Source: Pectobacterium betavasculorum
GTDB lineage: Bacteria > Pseudomonadota > Gammaproteobacteria > Enterobacterales > Enterobacteriaceae
Assembly: GCF_000749845.1 (NCBI RefSeq)
Contig: NZ_JQHM01000001.1
Span: 1,302,001-1,366,000, forward strand
Direction: 5' to 3'
DNA: 64,000 nucleotides
How positions within the stretch are numbered: position 1 is the stretch's first letter; every line of letters begins with the position of its first letter. Both the position numbers and the translations under genes were made by a program. The notes under the pieces were generated by a model. It searched no databases. It had not been told where the DNA came from and was given only the letters and a program-made list of their open reading frames with translations. Shown here piece by piece: positions 46,218-54,520 of this stretch.

Positions 46218-47288
46218 ATGAAAGGAAACCTGAAAATACGTGAAATTGCGCAGCGGACAGGCTACTCAATCAGCACCGTTTCACGCGTGTTATCCGGTCA
46301 GTCCAATACCAGCGAGCGTGCTAAAGAGGACATTCTCAACTGTGCTCGCCAGTGCGGGGTGCTGACCGATCTCGCCAATGGTCGCCTGCTCTTGAATGGA
46401 CTGACTATCTTTGCCCCGCCGCGTGCATTTGATATTCGGTCCGACATTTTCTATCACAAGGTGGTACAGAGCATTATTGATGCCCTGAAGCCCCATGATG
46501 TGCGAGTGCGATACTGCGGGCTGGAAGAAAATGACAGCGACGTGGCGCTATTTTTAGACAAAATGCGCGATCCCGCCACGGAGGCCGCCCTGCTTATCGG
46601 CATTGACGACCCGTACATTCACGCACTGGCGGCGGACAGCGGTAAGCCCTGCATATTGATTAACTGTATCGACCGTAAGATGAGGTTGCCAGGTGTCGCC
46701 CCCGCGCATCGGCTAATTGGCGATTTCTCTGCCCACTACCTTTTTGAACAGGGGCACCATACCGTGTTGACGCTGTTATGCCTGCGTCGTTACACAATGG
46801 AGCTGCGTCTGGACGGCATCCGCGATGCTTATCAGCACCATAATCTTCCTTTCTCCCCAGAAGAGCATTTGCTGGCGTTAGATAATTTCAGCACGGCGGA
46901 TGCAGAACGCGCGATGAGCGATTTTTTAGCCCGTTGCCCTCAGGATAAATGGCCCACGGCGATTCTGGCAGGCGGTGACTTTATCGCGGTTGGGGCGGTG
47001 AATGCGCTGAACAAGGCGGGATTACGCGTACCGCAGGACATCTCGGTGATGAGCATGGATGGGTTCAATCTCTCCGCGATTCACGACGTGCCGCTAACGT
47101 CGGTACTCGTGCCGCGTGAGGCGCTGGGCGAAGAGGCTGTGAGACTGCTGCAATATCGTCTGATTCGCCCCGACGCCCCTGTCGGTAACCTGCTGCTAAA
47201 CGGTACACTGGTGATTCGTCAGTCCGTCAGGCGGCTTCGCGCCAGCAAATCCGTTGCCCCGGTGCAGGATAAAAGCCTCTATGACTGA
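46218..47288 (+). CDS. LacI-family transcriptional regulator
   Basis: A 356-residue repressor. The N-terminal helix-turn-helix is IREIAQRTGYSISTVSRVLS, followed by a hinge and a periplasmic-binding-protein-like sensor domain with DISVMSMDGFNLSAI and TSVLVPREALGEEAVRLL. The hinge is shorter and less regular than in LacI itself. It is divergent from the MFS-GH31 operon, so it most likely controls it and binds a sugar from that pathway. Its 3' end overlaps the convergent LysR gene by 10 bp. Confidence 0.92.
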   Translation: MKGNLKIREIAQRTGYSISTVSRVLSGQSNTSERAKEDILNCARQCGVLTDLANGRLLLNGLTIFAPPRAFDIRSDIFYHKVVQSIIDALKPHDVRVRYCGLEENDSDVALFLDKMRDPATEAALLIGIDDPYIHALAADSGKPCILINCIDRKMRLPGVAPAHRLIGDFSAHYLFEQGHHTVLTLLCLRRYTMELRLDGIRDAYQHHNLPFSPEEHLLALDNFSTADAERAMSDFLARCPQDKWPTAILAGGDFIAVGAVNALNKAGLRVPQDISVMSMDGFNLSAIHDVPLTSVLVPREALGEEAVRLLQYRLIRPDAPVGNLLLNGTLVIRQSVRRLRASKSVAPVQDKSLYD

Positions 47289-48181
47289 GTCAGCAACCAC
47301 TGCTGTGCGACGTCAAAGAAATTCTGTGCCAATGCCGTCGCTCTGCCCGCCTGCGCGATGACGACGGCAGGCTGGCGGTGCATCGGGGGAAATTGCAGCG
47401 GCCGCTGCGTTAACGCGGGCGTCATCTCTGGGATCAGGCTACCGTGGGGCACAATCCCACAGCCAAGCCCAACGTAGACGCTTTGGATCAATTGCAGAAC
47501 GGAAGCGCTTTCCACCTTTACCCACGGCGAGACGCCCATTTCACGAAAATGGCTATCCAGATAGCGACGGAAATAGCGGCTGGCTTCCGCCAGACAAAGT
47601 GGCACTTCAGAAAGTGTATCGAGCGCCAGTGGCGCATCCCCCACCAACTGTGGGAAATGATGCGGATGGAACAACAGGTCAACGCCCTGCTCCGTTAGCG
47701 GCGACGCCTGAAAGTGCAGTTCCTCTAGCGTTGACAACTCAAAAAAGCCGATGCCAACATCCACTGAATGGGCATTCAGCGCTTCCAGCAGTTGATCCGC
47801 ACTGAACAGCGAGATTTGAAAATCCAGCTGTGGATATTCCTTATTCACCGCTGCCAGCAGGCTAGACAGCGCGATACTGCTTTGCGGCACCGCACCGATG
47901 CGCAATACCCCGCTTACACCACGTTTCAGCGAAGCGACTTCCAGTTTCAATCCCTGATATACCGAGACGATTTCCCGCGCCCAGGCCAGCACGCGCTCGC
48001 CTTCGGCCGTAAAACCTTCAAAGTTGTTACCCCGGTTGATTAACGCCAGATCCAACTCCCGCTCCAGATTTTTCAACCGCATGGAGAGCGTTGGTTGACT
48101 GACAAAACTGGCTTCCGCTGCCCGGCCAAAATGGCGCTCTTTTTCCAAATTGCACAGGTATTGCAGTTGTTTAATATCCAT
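47279..48181 (-). CDS. LysR-family transcriptional regulator
   Basis: A 300-residue LTTR. The winged helix is at the N-terminus (MDIKQLQYLCNLEKERHFGR, then AAEASFVSQPTLSMRLKNLE), followed by the two-lobed effector domain from about residue 90 (VLRIGAVPQSSIALSSLL). It lies divergent from the YdeP-like molybdoenzyme gene, with an ERIC element in between. LysR genes commonly control their divergent neighbour, so that enzyme is the first candidate target. The effector is unknown. Confidence 0.92.
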   Translation of the reverse strand: MDIKQLQYLCNLEKERHFGRAAEASFVSQPTLSMRLKNLERELDLALINRGNNFEGFTAEGERVLAWAREIVSVYQGLKLEVASLKRGVSGVLRIGAVPQSSIALSSLLAAVNKEYPQLDFQISLFSADQLLEALNAHSVDVGIGFFELSTLEELHFQASPLTEQGVDLLFHPHHFPQLVGDAPLALDTLSEVPLCLAEASRYFRRYLDSHFREMGVSPWVKVESASVLQLIQSVYVGLGCGIVPHGSLIPEMTPALTQRPLQFPPMHRQPAVVIAQAGRATALAQNFFDVAQQWLLTQS

Positions 48182-48335
48182 CGCCAGACTCTGTAGTGGG
48201 TAAGCGACAAGTATACCGATAAACCGCCTCTATCCCACCATAGCCGCATTTGATTAGACGCGATCGCCGACGGCACCTAAACTTCAAAACATGAGCAAAC
48301 ATTTAAAGTTTTGTTCACATAAAAAAAACAAAACC

Positions 48336-48531
48336 CTAAATAATTCGAGTTTCAGGCCGGCGGCAACGCAGCGAGTCCCCAAGAGCTTACATAAGTAAGT
48401 GACTGGGGTGAGCGACAAATCTGCCAGAGGCGGATTTGAACGCTGCTTGCAGTGGCCCCAACGGGGTGAGGCACACGTAAGTGTGCCGAGTATCGCAGCC
48501 AACACACCTGCAACTTGAAGTATGACGGGTT
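48336..48531 (+). repeat. ERIC element with an insert in the right arm
   Basis: The ERIC2 primer sequence AAGTAAGTGACTGGGGTGAG continues to its last bases at 48393-48414, a perfect match. Outer arms TTCGAGTTTCAGG and CCTGCAACTTGAA are inverted copies. About 90 bp between the core and the right arm are extra and hold hairpins such as GGCACAC / GTGTGCC. It ends 22 bp before the YdeP-like start codon. The rest of the 48182-48552 gap shows nothing else. Confidence 0.9.
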
Positions 48532-48552
48532 TATTCACCTGCGGAATACGTC

Positions 48553-50865
48553 ATGAAATTCAAACCATCTATCAAGCCATACCGCAATGCGGCTGGCGGT
48601 TGGGGCTCGTTGGAAGCCACTACGCGTTTTGTCCTCGATAGCAAGCAAGCGCTGAAAAATATCCGAAACTTGTTGCGGGTCAATAAATCGAAAGGATTTG
48701 ACTGCCCCGGCTGCGCCTGGGGTGATGACAACAGCAGCACGTTCAGTTTCTGTGAAAACGGCGCGAAAGCGGTGAGTTGGGAAGCGACGCGTAAAGCGGT
48801 CGATCTGGATTTCTTCGCCGCCCACAGCGTCACGACACTACGCCAGCAAAGTGACTATTTCCTTGAGTATCAGGGGCGTTTAACCCACCCGATGCGCTAC
48901 GACCGCGCCAGCGATCGCTATGTTCCCATCGACTGGGACGCCGCTTTTGCGCTGATCGCTCACCACATCAGTAATATGGCTCACTCTAATCAGGTGGAGC
49001 TTTATACGTCCGGCCGAGCCAGCAATGAAGCATCTTATCTGTATCAACTCTTTGGCCGCATGCTGGGCACCAACAATTTCCCTGACTGCTCGAATATGTG
49101 CCATGAAGCCAGCGGAATCGGCCTGAAACAGAGTATTGGCGTCGGTAAAGGGACTATCCGACTGGATGATTTCGAACACGCTGACGCGATTTTCGTCTTC
49201 GGTCAGAACCCCGGCACCAACCACCCACGTATGCTACACAGCCTGCGTCATGCCGCCGATCGCGGTGCCCACATTGTCTCGTTTAATACGCTCCGCGAGC
49301 GCGGTCTGGAACGGTTTGCCAATCCACAGAATCCGCTGGAACTGCTCACGCCGCTGTCCGGCACCATCAGCGAAACCTACCTGCAACCCAATCTGGGCGG
49401 TGATATGGCCGCCGTGCGTGGCATGGTGAAAGCGCTGCTGGAGACACATCATCAGCGTCTGTCTGACGGCGAGTCGGGGTTATTCGATCAGGATTTCCTG
49501 TCCACGCATACTCAACAGGTGGACGAGTATCTGGCCGTTGTCGACGGCACAAGCTGGCAGAAAATCGAACAGCAGTCCGGCCTAAGCGAAGCGCAGTTGC
49601 GCTATGTCGCGGCGATTTATCAGCAGTCGCCGCGCGTGATTTGCACCTGGGCGATGGGGATTACCCAGCACAAGCATTCCGTCGCTACCGTTCGGGAAAT
49701 CGTAAATCTGCAACTGTTGTTTGGGCAGTTGGGGAAACCGGGCGCGGGGCTGTGTCCGGTACGTGGTCATAGTAATGTGCAGGGTAACCGCACGATGGGG
49801 ATCGATGAGAAGCCGGCTGCTGCGTTTCTCGATCGTCTGGCTGCGCATTATGATTTCACACCCCCTTACGCCGCAGGCCACAGCACGGTAGAAGCGCTGG
49901 AAGCCATGCTGCGCGATGAGGTTAAGGTGCTAATCGCGCTAGGTGGTAACCTCGCCGCCGCCGCACCGGATTCGGCACGCACCGAAGCAGCACTGAGCCG
50001 TTGCGATCTGACCGTACATATCAGCACCAAGCTCAACCGCAGTCATTTGGTTACTGGCAAGGTTGACGCGCTAATTCTACCAACACTCGGCCGCACCGAT
50101 CTCGATAGGCAGGCCAGCGGTGCGCAGTTTATTACCGTCGAGGATTCATTCAGCATGGTGCACGCCTCACAGGGCGTCGGACAACCGCTTTCGCCATTGC
50201 AGCGTTCGGAGACAGCGATTGTTTGCGGTATTGCCAACGCAGTTCTCGGCAATGAAAAGCTCAACTGGTTGGCGCTAGCAGACGATTATTCACGTATCCG
50301 CGACCATATCGCCGCCACCATTCCCGGCTTCACGAATTTCAATGCCAACTGCGATCTGCCGGGCGGGTTTTATCTCGGCAATGCGGCTGCCGAACTCCGC
50401 TTTAATACCCTCAACGGCAAAGCCCAATTCAGTCATGCCGCGCTGCCCGATACGCTGTTCCCACAGCTACAAGGCAGTGATGTGCCTTTTACACTGCAAA
50501 CTCTGCGCTCGCACGATCAGTACAACACCACGATTTATGGTCTGGATGACCGCTATCGCGGCGTTTATGGTCAGCGAGAAGTGCTGTTCATGCACCCGGA
50601 TGATATTGCCGCGTTAGGGCTGGAAGATGGCGATCTGGTCGATATCGAGACGCTGTGGAACGATGGTATTACCCGTATCGTCAACGGCTTCAAGCTGGTG
50701 AGCTACAATATTCCGCGCGGTAATCTGGCGGCCTATTACCCAGAAACCAATCCGCTGGTGCCACTGTCCAGCTTTGGCGATGAAACGCACACGCCGACCT
50801 CTAAGTCGGTGCCCGTTAGCGTTCGTCGCAGTACGCAGGCGGAATCGCTACTGCGTATCGCCTGA
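48553..50865 (+). CDS. YdeP/FdhF-like molybdopterin oxidoreductase
   Basis: A 770-residue protein of the DMSO-reductase superfamily, FdhF/YdeP branch. Early cysteines in FDCPGCAWGD resemble a reduced iron-sulfur site. SNMCHEASGIGLK occupies the place of the molybdenum ligand segment, and FGQNPGTNHPRMLH and GHSNVQGNRTMGI are the cofactor-binding loops. The C-terminal beta-barrel domain (VLFMHPDDIAALGLEDGDLV) is complete. There is no twin-arginine signal, so it should be cytoplasmic. E. coli YdeP has been tied to acid resistance, but the reaction is not known, and formate dehydrogenase activity should not be assumed. GGAA precedes the ATG. Confidence 0.88.
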   Translation: MKFKPSIKPYRNAAGGWGSLEATTRFVLDSKQALKNIRNLLRVNKSKGFDCPGCAWGDDNSSTFSFCENGAKAVSWEATRKAVDLDFFAAHSVTTLRQQSDYFLEYQGRLTHPMRYDRASDRYVPIDWDAAFALIAHHISNMAHSNQVELYTSGRASNEASYLYQLFGRMLGTNNFPDCSNMCHEASGIGLKQSIGVGKGTIRLDDFEHADAIFVFGQNPGTNHPRMLHSLRHAADRGAHIVSFNTLRERGLERFANPQNPLELLTPLSGTISETYLQPNLGGDMAAVRGMVKALLETHHQRLSDGESGLFDQDFLSTHTQQVDEYLAVVDGTSWQKIEQQSGLSEAQLRYVAAIYQQSPRVICTWAMGITQHKHSVATVREIVNLQLLFGQLGKPGAGLCPVRGHSNVQGNRTMGIDEKPAAAFLDRLAAHYDFTPPYAAGHSTVEALEAMLRDEVKVLIALGGNLAAAAPDSARTEAALSRCDLTVHISTKLNRSHLVTGKVDALILPTLGRTDLDRQASGAQFITVEDSFSMVHASQGVGQPLSPLQRSETAIVCGIANAVLGNEKLNWLALADDYSRIRDHIAATIPGFTNFNANCDLPGGFYLGNAAAELRFNTLNGKAQFSHAALPDTLFPQLQGSDVPFTLQTLRSHDQYNTTIYGLDDRYRGVYGQREVLFMHPDDIAALGLEDGDLVDIETLWNDGITRIVNGFKLVSYNIPRGNLAAYYPETNPLVPLSSFGDETHTPTSKSVPVSVRRSTQAESLLRIA

Positions 50866-51097
50866 GAACCTATTCATTAAGGTCTACGTCATAGCATACC
50901 CCCCTGTCGCGTTGCAAAACCAATGGCGCACACGATGGGGTTTTACTCCAATCAGCATTGACTTTATTCGTATTTATCCGCCTTTTCGCTACCGTTATCC
51001 GGCCGCGCCATCCCCGATTATTCTTGCCGCCAGCACCTGATTCGAGTAAAACTGTGAACTGCTAATTGAGCCACTCACAATCGTATTTCTGGACGCT

Positions 51098-53032
51098 ATG
51101 TTTCAAGACAATCCGCTGCTTGCACAGCTAAAACAGCAACTTCACTCTCAGACACCGCGTGTTGAAGGTGTCGTCAAAGGTACCGATAAGGGATTTGGCT
51201 TTCTTGAGGCTGACGGACAAAAAAGCTATTTCATTCCCCCTCCACATATGAAAAAAGTGATGCACGGCGATCGGATTACTGCCACCCTGCACACGGAAAA
51301 AGATCGGGAAATTGTCGAGCCAGAAACGCTGATCGAACCCTTCCTGAGTCGATTTGTTGGGCGCATCCATAAAAAAGACGATCGCTTATCAATTACCCCC
51401 GACCATCCGCTGCTGAAAGAGGCAATTCCTTGCCGTGCCGCGCGTGATGTCACAGACAATTTTCAGGAAGGCGATTGGGCTGTCGCAGAAATGCGCCGTC
51501 ACCCATTGAAGGGCGACCGTGGATTTCATGCTGAACTGACGCAATACATCACCACGGGCGATGATCCGCTGGTGCCGTGGTGGGTGACATTGTCACGCCA
51601 CAATCTGGAGCGATCTGCCCCAGACGTTGAAACCACTGAACGTCATGACGGCGAACTCGTCCGTGAAGATCTGACGGCATTGAACTTTGTCACCATCGAC
51701 AGCGCCAGCACCGAAGATATGGACGACGCGCTGTATGTGCAGGACAACGGTGACGGTTCCCTGCAATTAACGATCGCTATCGCCGATCCAACCGCGTATG
51801 TGGATGAAGGCAGCGAGTTGGACAACATTGCACGCCAGCGCGCCTTCACTAACTATCTACCCGGCTTCAACATCCCGATGCTGCCGCGCTCACTGTCGGA
51901 CGATATCTGTTCCCTGCGCCCGAACGAGCGGCGCCCTGTCCTCGCCTGTCGCGTGACGATTGCCGCCGACGGTGCGCTGGGTGACGATATCCACTTCTTT
52001 GCCGCCTCGATCGAATCCAAAGCCAAATTGGCGTATGACAACGTCTCTGACTGGTTGGAAAATCAAGGCGAATGGCAGCCGCAGAACGAGGCGATTGCCG
52101 AACAAATCCGTTTACTGCACCGCCTCTGTCTGGCACGCAGTGAATGGCGCACCACACACGCGCTGGTGTTTAAAGATCGCCCGGATTATCGCTTCCTACT
52201 GGGTGAAAAAGGCGACGTATTGGATATCGTGATCGAACACCGCCGTATCGCCAACCGTATCGTTGAAGAATCCATGATTGCAGCCAACGTCTGTGCGGCC
52301 ATTGTGCTGCGCGATAAGCTGGGCTTCGGTATCTATAACGTGCACAACGGCTTCGATCCTGCCTCGATTGAGCAAGCCGTCGCCGTACTGGACACACACG
52401 GTGTTCAGGCCGACGCACCAACGCTGTTGACGCTCGATGGCTTCTGCACGTTGCGCCGTGAGCTGGATGCTCAGCCGACACAGTTCCTGGATAGCCGTAT
52501 TCGTCGCTTCCAGTCTTTTGCCGAAGTCAGCACCACACCGGGACCGCACTTCGGTCTGGGGCTGGAAGCCTATGCCACCTGGACATCTCCGATCCGTAAA
52601 TACGGCGATATGGTGAACCACCGTTTGCTGAAAGCGGTTATCACTGGACAGGCTGCGGAAAAACCGCAAGACGACGTTACAGTACAACTGGCCGAGCGCC
52701 GTCGCCTTAACCGTATGGCTGAACGTGATGTCGGCGACTGGCTGTACGCCCGCTACCTCAAAGATAAAGCGGGTACAGATATTCGTTTCAACGCGGAAAT
52801 CATTGACGTGACACGCGGTGGACTGCGCGTTCGCCTGCTGGATAACGGCGCAGTGGCGTTTATCCCATCCTCCTTTATCCACGCCGTGCGCGATGAATTG
52901 GTGTGCAGCCAGGAAATGGGGATCCTCACGGTGAAAGGTGAAGTGGTTTATCGCCAGGGAGATACGCTGGACGTCATCATCGCTGAAGTCCGTCTGGAAA
53001 CCCGCAGCATCGTGGCGAAACCTGCCGCATAA
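51098..53032 (+). CDS. rnb: Exoribonuclease II
   Basis: A 644-residue 3'-to-5' exoribonuclease that degrades unstructured RNA. It has N-terminal cold-shock-type domains, the RNB catalytic domain and a C-terminal S1 domain. The metal-binding aspartates are in [13 protein letters not shown] near residue 205, and [18 protein letters not shown] with [16 protein letters not shown] are family blocks. The length equals that of E. coli RNase II. The 232-bp upstream gap holds no gene I can support. A GC-rich hairpin follows the stop. Confidence 0.97.
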   Translation: MFQDNPLLAQLKQQLHSQTPRVEGVVKGTDKGFGFLEADGQKSYFIPPPHMKKVMHGDRITATLHTEKDREIVEPETLIEPFLSRFVGRIHKKDDRLSITPDHPLLKEAIPCRAARDVTDNFQEGDWAVAEMRRHPLKGDRGFHAELTQYITTGDDPLVPWWVTLSRHNLERSAPDVETTERHDGELVREDLTALNFVTIDSASTEDMDDALYVQDNGDGSLQLTIAIADPTAYVDEGSELDNIARQRAFTNYLPGFNIPMLPRSLSDDICSLRPNERRPVLACRVTIAADGALGDDIHFFAASIESKAKLAYDNVSDWLENQGEWQPQNEAIAEQIRLLHRLCLARSEWRTTHALVFKDRPDYRFLLGEKGDVLDIVIEHRRIANRIVEESMIAANVCAAIVLRDKLGFGIYNVHNGFDPASIEQAVAVLDTHGVQADAPTLLTLDGFCTLRRELDAQPTQFLDSRIRRFQSFAEVSTTPGPHFGLGLEAYATWTSPIRKYGDMVNHRLLKAVITGQAAEKPQDDVTVQLAERRRLNRMAERDVGDWLYARYLKDKAGTDIRFNAEIIDVTRGGLRVRLLDNGAVAFIPSSFIHAVRDELVCSQEMGILTVKGEVVYRQGDTLDVIIAEVRLETRSIVAKPAA

Positions 53033-53049
53033 TAGTCATACCGCATCTC

Positions 53050-53082
53050 CGCGCGGGCATTCGTCGTGAACTGACCCGCGCG
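53050..53082 (+). terminator. Terminator of rnb
   Basis: Stem CGCGCGGG / CCCGCGCG, 17 bp after the rnb stop, followed by a T-rich but interrupted stretch (TCATCATCTTTTA). Confidence 0.65.
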
Positions 53083-53190
53083 TCATCATCTTTTATCCGC
53101 TACATGATTTATCAACGATATAGCGGCGTCTGATCCGCTTTTATAGCCGTCAACGACAGGCGTGCAACTCTACTAACAGGAGTGTTCCCG

Positions 53191-54108
53191 ATGAAGAAAA
53201 TAACAATCGGCACATCCGCGATACAGGCTTCCAACATTGCGTTGGGCTGCATGCGAATGGCGAAGAAAAGCACGAATGAAGCGGCTGCCATTCTCAATGC
53301 GTCCGTTGAGGCTGGCATCGATTTCTTCGATCACGCTGATATCTATGGCTCAGGCTTGTCGGAAGAGATTTTCGCCGCAGGTTTACAGAAGACGTCCATC
53401 CGCCGGGAATCGCTTTTTCTGCAATCCAAATGCGGTATCCGTAAGGGCTTTTTTGATTTTTCCAAAGCGCACATCATCGCGTCCGTTGAAGGCAGCCTGC
53501 AACGCTTAAAAACAGACTATCTTGATATGCTCCTGCTGCACCGCCCGGATACCTTGTTTGAACCTGACGAAGTCGCTGCCGCATTCGATGCATTGGAAAG
53601 CAGTGGGAAAGTTCGCCATTTCGGCGTCAGCAATCAGAACCCGTTGCAGATTGAGCTACTGAAGCAATCCGTACGCCAGCCGCTTATCGCCAACCAGTTA
53701 CAGTTCAGCATTATGCACACGGGCATGATTGATGCTGGCTTCAACGTGAATATGACAAACCCAGCATCGGTGAACCACGATGGTGCAATTCTGGAATACA
53801 GTCGTCTGAATACGATGACGATTCAGGCCTGGTCTCCCTTCCAGTACGGCTTTTTCGACGGCGCTTTTCTCGATAATGAGAAATTCCCCACGCTAAACGC
53901 GACGATTGATCTCATCGCCAAGCACCATAACGTCACCAACACTGCGATCGCCACGGCGTGGATCCTGCGTCACCCTGCCACCATGCAGGTCGTTATTGGC
54001 AGCATGAGCCCGGAACGTATCCGTGATATCACCGCAGCATCTACGTTGTCGCTCAGCCGCGAAGAATGGTACGAGATTTACCGCGCAGCCGGAAATGTCC
54101 TGCCTTAA
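53191..54108 (+). CDS. Aldo/keto reductase
   Basis: A 305-residue NADPH-dependent oxidoreductase with a TIM-barrel fold. The catalytic tetrad is visible: Asp and Tyr in FFDHADIYGSG, Lys in LQSKCGI and His in LLLHRPD. It resembles the YdhF/YcsN group, whose natural substrates are not established. I chose the ATG at 53191 because AGGAG lies eight bases upstream; the GTG at 53182 overlaps that site. It stands alone between two hairpins. Confidence 0.88.
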   Translation: MKKITIGTSAIQASNIALGCMRMAKKSTNEAAAILNASVEAGIDFFDHADIYGSGLSEEIFAAGLQKTSIRRESLFLQSKCGIRKGFFDFSKAHIIASVEGSLQRLKTDYLDMLLLHRPDTLFEPDEVAAAFDALESSGKVRHFGVSNQNPLQIELLKQSVRQPLIANQLQFSIMHTGMIDAGFNVNMTNPASVNHDGAILEYSRLNTMTIQAWSPFQYGFFDGAFLDNEKFPTLNATIDLIAKHHNVTNTAIATAWILRHPATMQVVIGSMSPERIRDITAASTLSLSREEWYEIYRAAGNVLP

Positions 54109-54115
54109 GCGCATC

Positions 54116-54151
54116 GGCCCTGCCAGCCACTGAATTATCCCCAGCAGGGCC
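54116..54151 (+). terminator. Terminator-like hairpin of the aldo/keto reductase gene
   Basis: Stem GGCCCTGC / GCAGGGCC with a 20-base loop, eight bases after the stop. The following TCTGATTTA is only moderately T-rich. Confidence 0.6.
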
Positions 54152-54300
54152 TCTGATTTACCGCTTCTACATGTTAGCCATTGTTTAGCCTTTAAGTTTC
54201 TTTACAGAAATTCACGTTCGCTCACATTTTCTCATCCATTCGCTTCTCTTCGTCAACAAACCCACTATTGTTAAATTGTATTAACACTCGCGCCATATAC

Positions 54301-54486
54301 CTCAAATAATTCGAGTTGCAGGACAAAACGTTGACGTTTTGAACAATGCAAAGCATTGGCCCGCGAGGGCGAGGCTCATTATGAGTCTCGTAACGCGGCA
54401 AACGCATGAATCCCCAGGAGCTTACACAAGTAAGTGACTGGGGTGAGTAAGAGAAGCCAACGCACATGCAGCTTGAAGTATTACGG
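54301..54486 (+). repeat. ERIC element with an insert in the left arm
   Basis: The core AAGTAAGTGACTGGGGTGAG is at 54428-54447, and GAATCCCCAGGAGCTTAC lies just before it. The insert after the left arm TTCGAGTTGCAGG is about 80 bp and forms nested hairpins (AAAACGTTGACGTTTT, CAATGCAAAGCATTG, CCGCG / CGCGG). The same insert type occurs at 622-754. It ends 34 bp before the cstA start. Bases 54152-54300 show nothing recognisable. Confidence 0.9.
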
Positions 54487-54520
54487 TATACCCTTTCTGA
54501 ATAACGAAGGAGCCGTTGTT

